Source of the DNA: Candidatus Woesearchaeota archaeon
GTDB taxonomy: Archaea; Nanobdellota; Nanobdellia; Woesearchaeales; GW2011-AR4
Direction of reading: 5' to 3'
Assembly: GCA_016185945.1 (NCBI GenBank)
Contig: JACPMR010000003.1
Span: 124,001 to 188,000 of the forward strand
Length of the DNA: 64,000 nt
The notes under the pieces were generated by a model. It was given only the letters and a program-made list of their open reading frames with translations, made no database searches and was not told where the DNA came from. Shown here in pieces: positions 8,305 through 17,519 of this stretch (positions are counted from its first letter, which is position 1; the number at the start of each line of letters is the position of its first letter). The position numbers and the translations under genes were made by a program.

Positions 8305-8775
8305 TTATTCTACTCTCGTTGTTATCTGTCCTACATTGTTGTGGGATATGGTAGTTTCTGTCACTATATAAGAAACATTTAACTGCTTGTTGTATTTTGT
8401 TAAACCTTGTAAAGCGACGCTACAAGGGATAAAGTAGGTATATGCTTCTCCATTCGCTAATGTTGCTTTGCCAGTTGAACTTGGTGTATTTGGGTAATCT
8501 CCGCAATCGCCTGCTCTGACAGAAACAGAGGATAGGTCAAAACCCAAAGAGTTTTGTAACCTTACTGTAACACCGTGGGTAGCAACAGCACCTGAGTTAG
8601 TCGCCTTATGATCCAAGCAAGCAATCCCTGCCTGCAACGTACATTTGGCTGGCAGAAACTTATCTGGGCTTAAAACACCGAAATAAGCAAGGGCACCAAT
8701 AGCAACTAGTACAACAAGTATAGCCCAGCCATAAGTCATCAAAAACTCCAATGCTGCTTGTGATTTTTTATACAT
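8305..8775 (-). CDS. Type IV pilin-like protein, class III signal peptide (copy 1)
   Basis: The N-terminus MYKKSQAALEFLMTYGWAIL is a textbook archaeal class III signal: a short basic leader, then a hydrophobic helix with a conserved Glu five residues in. A prepilin peptidase would cut before SQAALEF. The mature body has two Cys in PAKCTLQAGIACLDH and beta-rich sequence. The ATG at 8775 is preferred over GTG 8787 because GAGGTG lies 9 nt upstream. A paralogue starts 22 bp upstream in the same direction with an almost identical helix and the same KCxLQxGIAC block, so the pair arose by tandem duplication. These are probably pilus subunits served by the ATPase and membrane proteins that follow on the same strand. 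No prepilin peptidase gene lies in the window. Confidence 0.85.
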   Translation of the reverse strand: MYKKSQAALEFLMTYGWAILVVLVAIGALAYFGVLSPDKFLPAKCTLQAGIACLDHKATNSGAVATHGVTVRLQNSLGFDLSSVSVRAGDCGDYPNTPSSTGKATLANGEAYTYFIPCSVALQGLTKYNKQLNVSYIVTETTISHNNVGQITTRVE

Positions 8776-8796
8776 CTTAAGCTTCACCTCACAGTA

Positions 8797-9255
8797 TCAC
8801 TCAACTTTTGTGTTTATGGCTCCGAATGCTGTTTTAGTCAGGTTTGTGTCTTTTTCAGTATAAGCCATTGTAATATCTCCTTTAAATTTCTCTTTCTGGG
8901 CACCATTACTACAAGCACCACCTATAACAAAAGTGTGGTCTGTGCCGCTAAGCATTTGTTCGCTAAATGTGCTGCTACAGCCACCTACATCAATGCTATT
9001 TATTGTTATTGTCCTTCCAAGCCCATTGGAAACGACAAGCGTTACTTTGGTTGTTTCAACCTTGTGGCTTACGCATGCAATTCCTGGCTGCAAAATGCAT
9101 TTCTCTGGAAGAAATTTCTCAGGACTCAAAACACCGAAATAAGCAAGAGCAGCAATTGCCGCAAGAACAACAAGTATAGCCCAGCCATAAGTCATCAAAA
9201 ACTCCATGGCAGCTTGTGATTTTTTGTGTTTAAGTTGAGCAGAAATCCTCATCAT
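8797..9255 (-). CDS. Type IV pilin-like protein, class III signal peptide (copy 2)
   Basis: The 152-aa paralogue of the next gene begins with a longer basic leader, then KKSQAAMEFLMTYGWAILVV, with the Glu at mature position 5 or 6. The block PEKCILQPGIACVSH matches the Cys-pair segment of its neighbour. A GAGGTGA site ends 2 nt before the first ATG; a second ATG follows at once, so the true start may be 9252. A TATA-like TTTAAATATT (about 9307-9318, minus strand) should drive this gene and the next as one transcript. Only the helix and Cys block are well conserved between copies; the surface-exposed half diverges, as is usual for pilins. Confidence 0.85.
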   Translation of the reverse strand: MMRISAQLKHKKSQAAMEFLMTYGWAILVVLAAIAALAYFGVLSPEKFLPEKCILQPGIACVSHKVETTKVTLVVSNGLGRTITINSIDVGGCSSTFSEQMLSGTDHTFVIGGACSNGAQKEKFKGDITMAYTEKDTNLTKTAFGAINTKVE

Positions 9256-9318
9256 TTCACCTCATTTTTAAAGCCATTTTTCTTTTATATGCAAATTGAA
9301 TAACTAATATTTAAATCT

Positions 9319-9612
9319 ATCGAAATGCTTTGCATTTCGGAGATTTAAATCAGAAAATCTTCGTTTTCTTTATTGAAAATTTCACGGTTTAATACCTCAC
9401 ACTTTAGTGTGAAATTTTCAATCCCGACAACTCGCCTATATTGAAAATTTGAATCAAATTATTGAAAACCAATGGTTTTCTCGGAAATGCTCGGAAATCT
9501 TTGATTTCCGACGTTTTCAAGCTTGCAAAAATCTTATTTTTACAATATTGGCGATAGGCGTAATACTGCATCCCTTTAGGGTGCAGTCAGCCCCGAGCGG
9601 CGAGTTGTCGTT
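9319..9612. repeat. Nested palindrome cluster with terminal inverted repeats
   Basis: This gap of about 390 bp holds no gene. It contains CGAAATGC-ttt-GCATTTCG, a 13-bp inverted repeat TTGAAAATTTCAC (9373-9385/9409-9421), a hairpin CGGAAATC-ttt-GATTTCCG, and an outer perfect 11-bp pair GACAACTCGCC (9426-9436) and GGCGAGTTGTC (9599-9609). The outer pair looks like the ends of a small non-autonomous element of 184 bp with other hairpins inside. Confidence 0.7.
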
Positions 9613-9646
9613 ATTTAAATCTTTTGATAAAAATTAAAACAATTTT

Positions 9647-10747
9647 CTAAAAAAACAAGCCAAGCAGTTTTCCTGCTATGCCATGCGCAATAAAATAAAG
9701 CGTTAGCGATATTGTTATGAAAATGGGTATATATTTTGCTCCTGACTTTACATTGCCTTTCCTTATGATTGAGACCATCATTGCAGAAAATAGCGATGTT
9801 GTTACCAATGACACAACCGCGAAAACCCTGAAATCTGATTGTGAAATTCCTGTTCCGGAAAATGTCAATGAAATGCCAGTCTGCGCAGCAGCGCTTGCGG
9901 TGCTTCCCAGGGCTGAGCCTAGATTTTGTACAACCTCTATTAAAACTCCTGACAACGCAAACAAAAACGGCGCAGCAACAACGGTTGCGAATGTTATGAA
10001 TATCACATATGTAGTCACATTGGCAGACATCTCCTTTAGTAGCGCTTTTTGCTCACGTATGTTTATGGCTATCCTGTTCAGCAAATCTCCTATTTTGCCT
10101 CCGGCTCCTACGCCCTCGTTGAGCATGTTTATAGACCTTTTCAAAATGACTGAATCGTATCTTGAAGCAAATTTCTCCAGTGCCATTTTCAAGTCAACGC
10201 CGCTCATTGTTTCCTTTGCTACTTCTTCGATCTCATTTGCCAAAACCCCGAACCTTGGCCTTACAGCAAACCACAATGCCCTGTCAATTGTCATGCCGGC
10301 ATTTATGTTTGATGCGGTAAGCTGGAGGAAATCCGGCAAAACATCTTCTATGTCAACTTTTCTTTTGAAAATCTTCAAGTCGACAGATATATAAAAAATA
10401 ATCCACAAGCCAAATATCAAAAGCACAAAAACAAAAATCCAAAGCACAATCATGGACGCAACTACTGTGCCCCATGTAATTCCATATGTAGCAGAGAAAT
10501 AATAAATGAGATAAGCAGACACCAAAAGATTTATGACGATGGCAATATTGAAAAAAAACTTGAACAGCTTTTGAGTACTTATTTGGATGCCAGCCCTTTC
10601 AATGTAAACCTTTATACTTTGCTTTCTTTCCTGCGCGGAAATTTTTTTTTGCTGAGATTTCTTAAACCTTTTTTTAATGGACTCTATACTCCCCTCTTGT
10701 TTGCCTTCGTCAGTCTTTTTTTTGAATATATTTTTTATGCTGAGCAT
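9647..10747 (-). CDS. GspF/TadC-type pilus membrane platform protein (second of pair)
   Basis: About 366 aa with a basic, Lys-rich cytoplasmic N-terminus, two transmembrane helices near residues 65-85 and 100-125, a T2SF-type cytoplasmic domain (DVLPDFLQLTASNINAG, then a GGKIGDLLNRIA block) and three more helices at the end. This is the layout of the T2SF/archaellum FlaJ/TadC family, the inner-membrane platform that couples an ATPase to pilin assembly. The start at 10747 is 2 bp past the stop of the previous T2SF gene and is preferred over 10759, which would overlap it. It is the last gene of the ATPase-platform-platform operon. Two split T2SF proteins in place of one large FlaJ recall Tad systems. 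Confidence 0.85.
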   Translation of the reverse strand: MLSIKNIFKKKTDEGKQEGSIESIKKRFKKSQQKKISAQERKQSIKVYIERAGIQISTQKLFKFFFNIAIVINLLVSAYLIYYFSATYGITWGTVVASMIVLWIFVFVLLIFGLWIIFYISVDLKIFKRKVDIEDVLPDFLQLTASNINAGMTIDRALWFAVRPRFGVLANEIEEVAKETMSGVDLKMALEKFASRYDSVILKRSINMLNEGVGAGGKIGDLLNRIAINIREQKALLKEMSANVTTYVIFITFATVVAAPFLFALSGVLIEVVQNLGSALGSTASAAAQTGISLTFSGTGISQSDFRVFAVVSLVTTSLFSAMMVSIIRKGNVKSGAKYIPIFITISLTLYFIAHGIAGKLLGLFF

Positions 10748-10748
10748 G

Positions 10749-11576
10749 TTAAAACTCAATTGCAGGACGGGAGAATTTTACTATTGATATGAACATGAAC
10801 TGCACAAACCCCAGCAAGCCGGCAAGCGCAAGCAGAACAGTCAGGCTGAGCTGGAATTGTATGAAAGAAGACAATATTATCAGCATTGTTATTCCCAATG
10901 AAGGCAGAATGACAGCAACTATCATGTAGAACATAGCCAAGGGGTTAAGCTTTTTGCCGTATTTATTGACTTCAGTTATCTGGTCTTTTGTTATCTGCTC
11001 CATGACTGAATAGAGAGATTTTGCCACATCAGAACCGGTTCTTAAAGAATTTATAATCTGCCACAGCACTTTTCTGAATTCCTCGGAAGGCACGAACTCA
11101 ACCGCCTCGTTCAGCGCATCTTCCATGCTCGTGCCTAAGTCGACCTTGTCGGTTATCTCCTTGAAATATTTTCCAATGACTTCATAGTTCTTTGAAAGGT
11201 TAACCATTGCATTATACAAGGGAACTCCTGACTCAAGTTCTACTATCAGAAATCTTCCAGCAAACATAATCTCTTTGGTTATTTCTTTCTCTTTTTTTGA
11301 TATCTTAACATCCGGAAGCCTTATCATGTAAAAAAACATGACGATAAACACAAAAGGAACAAAAATGAACAAAATGCCTTTAAGCACATTTAACTTCGCA
11401 AGCACCAAAAACAACGAAACAACCAGTCCAGTTGTCATATAAAAAGACGAAACAAACGTCTTTTTGATAAAGTCTTCCGGCTTATCATCCATTCCAGCCT
11501 GCTTTAGCTTTAACTTTAGATTAGGGGACGCTTTTGCAATTCTCTGGAATAGAGTATTTATGGTGCTTGCTTTCAT
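10749..11576 (-). CDS. GspF/TadB-type pilus membrane platform protein (first of pair)
   Basis: About 275 aa. Two adjacent helices lie near residues 43-80, then a T2SF cytoplasmic domain with the family block FAGRFLIVELESGVPLYNAM and a GSDVAKSLYSVM segment, then two helices at the C-terminus (FYMIVAVILPSLGITMLIIL and a second). The ATG at 11576 lies directly after the stop of the ATPase gene and is the better start; 11609 would overlap that gene by 32 bp. The protein pairs with the next gene as a two-part platform for a Tad-like or archaellum-like pilus. Family assignment is firm; which filament it builds is inferred from the many pilin-like genes around it. Confidence 0.85.
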   Translation of the reverse strand: MKASTINTLFQRIAKASPNLKLKLKQAGMDDKPEDFIKKTFVSSFYMTTGLVVSLFLVLAKLNVLKGILFIFVPFVFIVMFFYMIRLPDVKISKKEKEITKEIMFAGRFLIVELESGVPLYNAMVNLSKNYEVIGKYFKEITDKVDLGTSMEDALNEAVEFVPSEEFRKVLWQIINSLRTGSDVAKSLYSVMEQITKDQITEVNKYGKKLNPLAMFYMIVAVILPSLGITMLIILSSFIQFQLSLTVLLALAGLLGFVQFMFISIVKFSRPAIEF

Positions 11577-11577
11577 A

Positions 11578-13425
11578 TTAATCGTTAAATGGCTTATTTT
11601 TTCTTGCATAACCCATCAAATTGTCTTTGTTAGTGTAATACTCTGCCATAACCCTGCCTACTGTATCGACTGTATTGATGTTTTGCTTTACAAGCCATTT
11701 CAAGATTAGCTCCTTTTCCTTCAATGATATGCTTATCTCTTTTCTTGTAAAGCCTGTGAACAATTCCAATGTATTCATCAGCGCCTTTGAATCTGAAACT
11801 TTCTTCAAGACTCTTTTTCTTATGTCCAGCTGTATTAGGACATTTGGCTCAGAATCAGGCAATATCTCTGAAATTTGAAACGTTTTCCTTTCACCTGTTC
11901 TTCTGTTCCTGTACTGCACAACTATCATCGAAATGGCAGGAAGCATTGTTTTTGGAATCTCAATAGGGGGATTTGTAAGCCTGGTTATTGTTTCATGCGT
12001 GTCATTTGCGTGCACAGTTGCATAAACCGAATGTCCTGTATGGATTGCCTCAAACAGCACCTCAGCTTCCCTTTTTCTTCTGATTTCGCCTACAATGATT
12101 CTGTCAGGCCTCATTCTTAATGAGTTGACAAGCAAATCAAGCATAGAAACTTCGCCTTTGCCTTCCGGGTTCGGGAGCCTAGTTACCATTGGAATCCAAT
12201 GCAGGAATTTTGGAAGTTGAACTTCTCTGGTATCCTCTATGCTTATGATTCTTTGGTTAGGCGGGAAAAAATTGGCAACCACGTTAAGCATGGATGTTTT
12301 TCCTGTTGCAGTTCCCCCTGATATCAAGGTTGAGAGCTCATATTGAACGCCAAGCCACACCAGCGCAGCTGCTTCTGCCGATATCGTATTGTCCTGTATG
12401 AAATCAGTTATAGTCCACGGCTTGGCTGCAAATTTTCTCAGCGTTATTGTGTTGCCTTTGACAGAAATCGGCTCGAGCGTTGCATTTACCCTGTCGCCGC
12501 CTTTCAAGTGGGCATCCATCAATGGTTCCAAAATTGTGATTTGCCTTCCTACCCTTCTTCCAATCATTGTAGCGTAATGCCTTATCTGGTCTTCGCTTTG
12601 CAGCATTATGTTTGTCTTGAGCCAGCCGTATTTGACGTGATAAACCCAAACCGGCTCTTCAGCATCATTAATGGCAACCTCCTCCAGATTGAAATCGTCC
12701 ATAAGGATTTCTATGCTTCCCAAGCCAAGGCTTCTTTGTATAAGATATGACTTAAGAAAATTTGTTGTTCTTTCATCAGCGTCAGGAAAATGCTTGTTAA
12801 CAAGAGTTGTTATTGCCTCCATGAATCTCTGCTCGATTATTCCTGTATCCTTTGTTGTCAGTATGTCAACCATGCCAAGATTCACTTGAGTGATTAACTC
12901 TTCCCTTATTTTTTCCAGAATAAGCTCTGTTGTTTTTGTTATCGTCGATATAGAGACATCATATACAGGAACAAACTCACCCTTTCTTTTGTATATTTTG
13001 ATTGTTATTGGTATGTTGTCAGAAGTGAAGTTATAGGTTGTAATGAGCCTTATGTCCTCTTTTTTAGGTTCTGTAATTGTAACCTTGGGCTTCTCTTCTT
13101 TCTTTTTTTCCTCTTGCAGAGCAATAGGAGACAATCCAGTTAGCTGCACTTCGCTTTTAATTGCCGTCTTTGGGCTTGGTGGCTGTGGCTTCATCTCCTC
13201 CTTTAATTCCCTGCTCAACAAAGAACCTTTTGTTTCCTCTTCATGATGCTTTTTAAAACTGAGATGGCCGAGCATCTCGAGAAATCTGCTCTCTTTTTGG
13301 ACTCCTAATCCAATCTTTTTCTCCTCAATTTTATCTAATTTCATTGGGGGAAGAGGAGGAGGCGGAACCTTCTTTTTACCGCTTGCCGCAATTTTTTTGG
13401 TTTTAATGTCCTTAGTCAGCAAATA
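11578..13425 (-). CDS. Type II/IV secretion ATPase (TadA/VirB11/PilB-like)
   Basis: About 615 aa. Residues 1-125 form a Pro/Lys-rich, low-complexity extension (KKVPPPPLPPMK) not found in short family members. The core starts with a helical N-domain (about 150-290). Walker A is GGTATGKT near residue 373, an Asp-box region lies in RIISIEDTREVQLP, Walker B is RPDRIIVGEIR, and a His-box reads HTGHSVYATVHAND. All key ATPase motifs are present, so it should power pilus assembly through the two platform proteins encoded next. TTG at 13425 or 13431 follows a GAGGTG site; 13425 gives better spacing. The upstream coiled-coil gene ends 28 bp before and may belong to the same transcript. Confidence 0.88.
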   Translation of the reverse strand, partial: YLLTKDIKTKKIAASGKKKVPPPPLPPMKLDKIEEKKIGLGVQKESRFLEMLGHLSFKKHHEEETKGSLLSRELKEEMKPQPPSPKTAIKSEVQLTGLSPIALQEEKKKEEKPKVTITEPKKEDIRLITTYNFTSDNIPITIKIYKRKGEFVPVYDVSISTITKTTELILEKIREELITQVNLGMVDILTTKDTGIIEQRFMEAITTLVNKHFPDADERTTNFLKSYLIQRSLGLGSIEILMDDFNLEEVAINDAEEPVWVYHVKYGWLKTNIMLQSEDQIRHYATMIGRRVGRQITILEPLMDAHLKGGDRVNATLEPISVKGNTITLRKFAAKPWTITDFIQDNTISAEAAALVWLGVQYELSTLISGGTATGKTSMLNVVANFFPPNQRIISIEDTREVQLPKFLHWIPMVTRLPNPEGKGEVSMLDLLVNSLRMRPDRIIVGEIRRKREAEVLFEAIHTGHSVYATVHANDTHETITRLTNPPIEIPKTMLPAISMIVVQYRNRRTGERKTFQISEILPDSEPNVLIQLDIRKRVLKKVSDSKALMNTLELFTGFTRKEISISLKEKELILKWLVKQNINTVDTVGRVMAEYYTNKDNLMGYARKNKPFND

Positions 13426-13458
13426 CAACACCTCTTTTTTTAATGCAAAAAATGATTG

Positions 13459-14604
13459 TTATTTTTTGAAAAATGATGTGAATTGCTTGAGTTCTTCTTC
13501 AAATACAGCTTTCTTTTTGTCCACTTCTTCAAACTTCTTTTCCAGTTCAAGCATATCCCTGCCGACATCAGTTGATTTTGAGGTTAACTGGAATGATTTT
13601 GCCTTTTTTATCAGCTCCACAAGGCTTTTTTCAAGCTCATCCCTGTCCTTGTTGACTTTATCAACAAGATTTACAACAGCAAGCTTCTTGCTGAAAAAGT
13701 CCTCAACCTTTTTTGTAATATCCTTGACATTGCCTATGTCTTTTTGTTTTTTAGCTATCTTCTCTACAATCTGCTTCTGAAGCTCAAGCATTCTTTTTTC
13801 AAATCCCTTGCTTTTCTGGAGCAGAGGACTAATCACTGACTTCTCCTCTTCCACGCGCTGCCTTATCTCTTCTACCAGAGTGCTGAGCTTTTCAATATGT
13901 TCTTCAGAATTCCTTATTGTGATATCCTCGTCGGCAACCCTTTTTTCAATCAGGCTTATCGTGCCTTTTAGCTCTAGCAACTTTTTGTTCAAAATCTTCT
14001 CGCTTTCTTCTATGGATTTTGCCTCTGCCTTTTCTTTTGCCAGATCCTCTCTTTCTCTTTTTATGCCAGAAACCAGTTCCTGGTATTTGCTTTGCTCTCT
14101 CACAATCTCTCTTGTCAGCTCTTCTATCTTGAGTTTTGCCTCGCTTCTTTGTTCTTCAACTTGCCTTTGGAGTTCTTGCTTCAATTGCTGGAATCTCTCA
14201 AGCTCTTTCAAGTCTTCTCTTACAGAATCTAGTTGCATGCCCAGCTCCTGCTTTAATCTGTCAAACTCTCCCTTGACTTTTTTCAACTCATCAGCCTGCC
14301 TTTCCAGATAGCTTAGATTTACTTCTGCTTTTCTTACAAAGACATCCTTTTTGCTTGTGAATTCTTTTACCTTTGCCTCAACCTCTTTCTTTGTGAGTTT
14401 TCTTTCAACAAGATAGGGCTTTGTGAGCTTGTATTCAACGCTTATTATGCCTTCTTCTTCGAGAAAATCAACCCATTCCTGTATTACAGTGGTGCTGACA
14501 CCAAGCTCTTTTGCTGCATCAGGCAACGCTATCCTCCCTCTTTCCTTGACAATTTTAACCAGCTTGTCAACACCTGTTTCAATAATGCTGCTTTCTAAAA
14601 CCAT
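13459..14604 (-). CDS. Coiled-coil protein with N-terminal winged-helix-like domain
   Basis: About 381 aa. Residues 1-65 look like a winged helix (RIALPDAAKELGVSTTVIQE, then EEEGIISVEYK). The rest, to about residue 340, is nearly continuous heptad-rich coiled coil with abundant E, K, L and R. The start ATG at 14604 has an AGGATG context and fits the domain edge; an upstream ATG at 14682 would add 26 hydrophobic, poorly coded residues. The gene directly precedes the pilus ATPase in the same direction. Similar wHTH-coiled-coil proteins next to secretion ATPases are common in DPANN archaea, to my knowledge without assigned function. A scaffold or regulator of pilus assembly is only a guess. Confidence 0.7.
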   Translation of the reverse strand: MVLESSIIETGVDKLVKIVKERGRIALPDAAKELGVSTTVIQEWVDFLEEEGIISVEYKLTKPYLVERKLTKKEVEAKVKEFTSKKDVFVRKAEVNLSYLERQADELKKVKGEFDRLKQELGMQLDSVREDLKELERFQQLKQELQRQVEEQRSEAKLKIEELTREIVREQSKYQELVSGIKREREDLAKEKAEAKSIEESEKILNKKLLELKGTISLIEKRVADEDITIRNSEEHIEKLSTLVEEIRQRVEEEKSVISPLLQKSKGFEKRMLELQKQIVEKIAKKQKDIGNVKDITKKVEDFFSKKLAVVNLVDKVNKDRDELEKSLVELIKKAKSFQLTSKSTDVGRDMLELEKKFEEVDKKKAVFEEELKQFTSFFKK

Positions 14605-14706
14605 CCTGCCTAAATTTTGTTTTTGTTTGTTTAAAAATGTTATGGTTCGGAATGAAAAAATAATATTAAGAATGATTACCACTTTTAAGTGGAGTGGAGG
14701 AAAAGA

Positions 14707-14715
14707 TTTAAATAT
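14707..14715 (+). promoter_or_regulatory. TATA box of the Calx-beta surface protein gene
   Basis: TTTAAATAT lies 31 nt upstream of the ATG at 14746, in the 141-bp gap shared with the divergent coiled-coil gene. Confidence 0.5.
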
Positions 14716-14745
14716 TGATAATTGTTTTTCTTTTTGAGATTTTAA

Positions 14746-17511
14746 ATGTTGTCAGTACTATATCATAGAATTATTGGAACATATAACAATGCACCTAATA
14801 ACCCCACTAGTAAAAAAGCACCAAGACATGACTTAGAAGGTGCAGTCGGGTCTTCGAGACCTGATGTTCCTATAGATATACGATATGTTGAAGGTAAAAA
14901 AACAGATTTACTATTGACTGCTGATTCTGTAAAAAATCACGTTGGTATCAATATTTTATCGCAACTTACTCCAGAAGATATAGCTCGAACCCCTGCCCAA
15001 CCGAGGCGACAATATAGAGCTACTCTCGAAAAAGTTTTAGATTGGTATCAACAACATGGAGGAGACCTCACAAAATTACCTCGATGGCTTAAAAATTACA
15101 TTTTAGTACTCGCAAGCAGAGTCCCCCAAGAAAATCCAAACCCTTATGGAAGATTAGCCCAAGCTGCGGCACTAGGTTTAGGTGGTATTATTGGTGTAGG
15201 CGTGATACCTGCAATTACAAATGCACAATCAAAACCAGGAATACAACAGGTTGCTGAGCGAAATTCTTTACAAGAATTAAGTGATTACCTTGAAAGTCAC
15301 GGTCTAAAATTATCGCCACCAAAACTACTGCAAGAATCTGCAATAGCACAATCTGTTAATGTACAACCAATTGCAGGAGGAAACCAAGGACAAGAATTAA
15401 AGGGTTTTAGTGTCTCTTACGATTTGAAAAGCCAAGTTGTGCAGCCTGAAAAGTTAAGGGAAGCCAAACGAAAACTTGAAGAGTTGCTAAAAACTATAGG
15501 TCCTATTTATAAGGCGAGTTTAAGGTTAGAGAATGTAGACAACCAAACCTATGCAGTTTTGAGTGCAGAGGGGATTGTCCCAATAATTTATTTAAAAGGC
15601 AATAAAGCGTTAGTTACGGGCTATGCAAAAATTGAAGGTGGCAAGCATTCATTTGGATCTGCTCTTGGCGTTGTAATTTATAAAGCAAATGATAATTCCT
15701 CTATCGACCATTTTGGTATTGTTTACCATCATTTTCGCCATTATAATACGGGGACAGATCATGGCGCGCTTGAAGGAGTAATCTCCAGGGCGCAAGGCCC
15801 AATAAAAGTGCAACTTAATTTTGTGGTGCCTTATTCGGGAGCACAAACCACCAGTTCAAGAAGTTCTACAAAAGAGGAAACAAAAACTACAACCTCTGAC
15901 GGGAATGAAATAAAGACAACCAAAGAAATACGTACAACTGAAGTTGATAAAATAGCTGCTGTGCAGGTTATTTCTTTTACAGTTGATTATGATGCATCAA
16001 AATTTATCAAAGGCTTAACATTTACAGTAGGAGGCAGAATAATTGGCGGCATAGAAGGTGTACTAAAAGAAGAATCAAATAAAAAAACAACCAGAGAAGG
16101 GATAGCAGCTGAAAAAAAGATTATTCTTGGTGCAAGTTATAATACCGGAGACGGACAAATCAGATTTCTATATTTGATAGGTGACGGGCAACCCATAGTT
16201 TATTTTGAAGCGAGTAAATATTTCGGACCTCCATCAAATTCAACAAATGGAAATAAAGGAGATAAAGAAGCAATGAGTGTTGACGAACTTGTTGCACTTT
16301 TGATGCCAAGATTAGAGGGCGTTAAAGTTAGAATATACACAGATAAAACAGAAGAAACAACAAATTCGCTAGGGCTTGCAAACACATGCAAAACAACAGG
16401 GAAAATAACTGAGGAGTATACTTGTACAGTTAATGTCACAGGCGGGAAGATAAGCAAAGTTACAGGAATTAAACTTCCAAGTTATTTAAGTTTGAGCCAT
16501 ACAGAAACTTCATTTACGTTGTCTGGAAAGCCAGGTGTAAACGATGTGGGGACTCGTCCTGTAGAGGTTGATGTAGAAGGCAGCCTTAAATCTACTCTTA
16601 AATATGATTTAAAAATTGATGACATTGTAAGAGTAAGTGCAACTCTTTCGGGAAATAAAACGTCTTGCGTTGCTCCCTGTACTATGGAATATACTCTAAA
16701 CTTAAAAGATGGAAAAGGGCCTTTTAAGTTGGAATATGACAATGGTGATGGGACTAAAAAGACAGTCACTATTACAGGAAGAAGTGATAAGATATCGTTT
16801 ACTTACAACAAAGAAGGTAATTTCACAACTAAAGTTCAAGTTACAGACGAAAGTCTTGAATCAAAAGTCACTGCTTCTGCTTCAAGCGTGAAGGTAGTTT
16901 CACCACTTGAAGCTACTTGTAGCGGTTCTCCAACCAGTCCTGAAATTGGACAGGCAGTAACATATACTGCAAATGTTAGTGGCGGCACTGGAACTAATAC
17001 ATTTAGCTGGTCTGGTGATGCTTCAGGCACAACACAAGCTGTGTCAACCAGTTATACAATTTCAGGCAAAAAAACTGCAACTGTGAATGTAACTTCAAAT
17101 GGGCAATCAGCATCTGCGAGTTGCTCAGTCAATGTTCTTAATAAAGTAAATATTTCTATTAATGATGTTACTGTAACTGAAGGAAATTCAGGAACAACTA
17201 ATGCAACTTTCACTGTTAGTTTATCAAGGACAAGTAATGTAGCAACAACAATAAACTTCACAACACAAGATGGAACTGCTACTGCAGGCACTGATTACAA
17301 CTCAACCTCTGGTACACTTACAATTCCATCGGGCTCAACAAGCGGCACAATAACAATACAAGTTATTGGAGATACAAATGTTGAGCCAGATGAGACATTT
17401 AAGGTAAAATTGTCAAACCCTCCTGCACATGCCACAATTACGGATGACGAAGGTGTTGGAACGATTCAGAATGATGATGTAGCACCTCCACCAGAACCAC
17501 CTCCAACCTAA
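14746..17511 (+). CDS. Large multidomain protein with PKD-like and Calx-beta domains
   Basis: 921 aa. The first 140 residues are hydrophilic, rich in Q, R and P, with no signal at the very N-terminus; a hydrophobic stretch AALGLGGIIGVGVIPAITNA near residue 150 may act as an internal signal or anchor. A mixed alpha/beta region follows (about 220-520), then an Ig-like module, two PKD-like modules (about 625-800) and a C-terminal Calx-beta domain (VTVTEGNSGTTNATF, GTATAGTDYNSTSGTL, DTNVEPDETF). Calx-beta repeats bind calcium in surface adhesins. The protein stops after a Pro-rich tail with no visible anchor. It is the only plus-strand gene inside the minus-strand pilus locus, and its N-terminal part uses CGA arginine codons more than its neighbours do, which hints at acquisition. 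Confidence 0.75.
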   Translation: MLSVLYHRIIGTYNNAPNNPTSKKAPRHDLEGAVGSSRPDVPIDIRYVEGKKTDLLLTADSVKNHVGINILSQLTPEDIARTPAQPRRQYRATLEKVLDWYQQHGGDLTKLPRWLKNYILVLASRVPQENPNPYGRLAQAAALGLGGIIGVGVIPAITNAQSKPGIQQVAERNSLQELSDYLESHGLKLSPPKLLQESAIAQSVNVQPIAGGNQGQELKGFSVSYDLKSQVVQPEKLREAKRKLEELLKTIGPIYKASLRLENVDNQTYAVLSAEGIVPIIYLKGNKALVTGYAKIEGGKHSFGSALGVVIYKANDNSSIDHFGIVYHHFRHYNTGTDHGALEGVISRAQGPIKVQLNFVVPYSGAQTTSSRSSTKEETKTTTSDGNEIKTTKEIRTTEVDKIAAVQVISFTVDYDASKFIKGLTFTVGGRIIGGIEGVLKEESNKKTTREGIAAEKKIILGASYNTGDGQIRFLYLIGDGQPIVYFEASKYFGPPSNSTNGNKGDKEAMSVDELVALLMPRLEGVKVRIYTDKTEETTNSLGLANTCKTTGKITEEYTCTVNVTGGKISKVTGIKLPSYLSLSHTETSFTLSGKPGVNDVGTRPVEVDVEGSLKSTLKYDLKIDDIVRVSATLSGNKTSCVAPCTMEYTLNLKDGKGPFKLEYDNGDGTKKTVTITGRSDKISFTYNKEGNFTTKVQVTDESLESKVTASASSVKVVSPLEATCSGSPTSPEIGQAVTYTANVSGGTGTNTFSWSGDASGTTQAVSTSYTISGKKTATVNVTSNGQSASASCSVNVLNKVNISINDVTVTEGNSGTTNATFTVSLSRTSNVATTINFTTQDGTATAGTDYNSTSGTLTIPSGSTSGTITIQVIGDTNVEPDETFKVKLSNPPAHATITDDEGVGTIQNDDVAPPPEPPPT

Positions 17512-17519
17512 GAATAACA

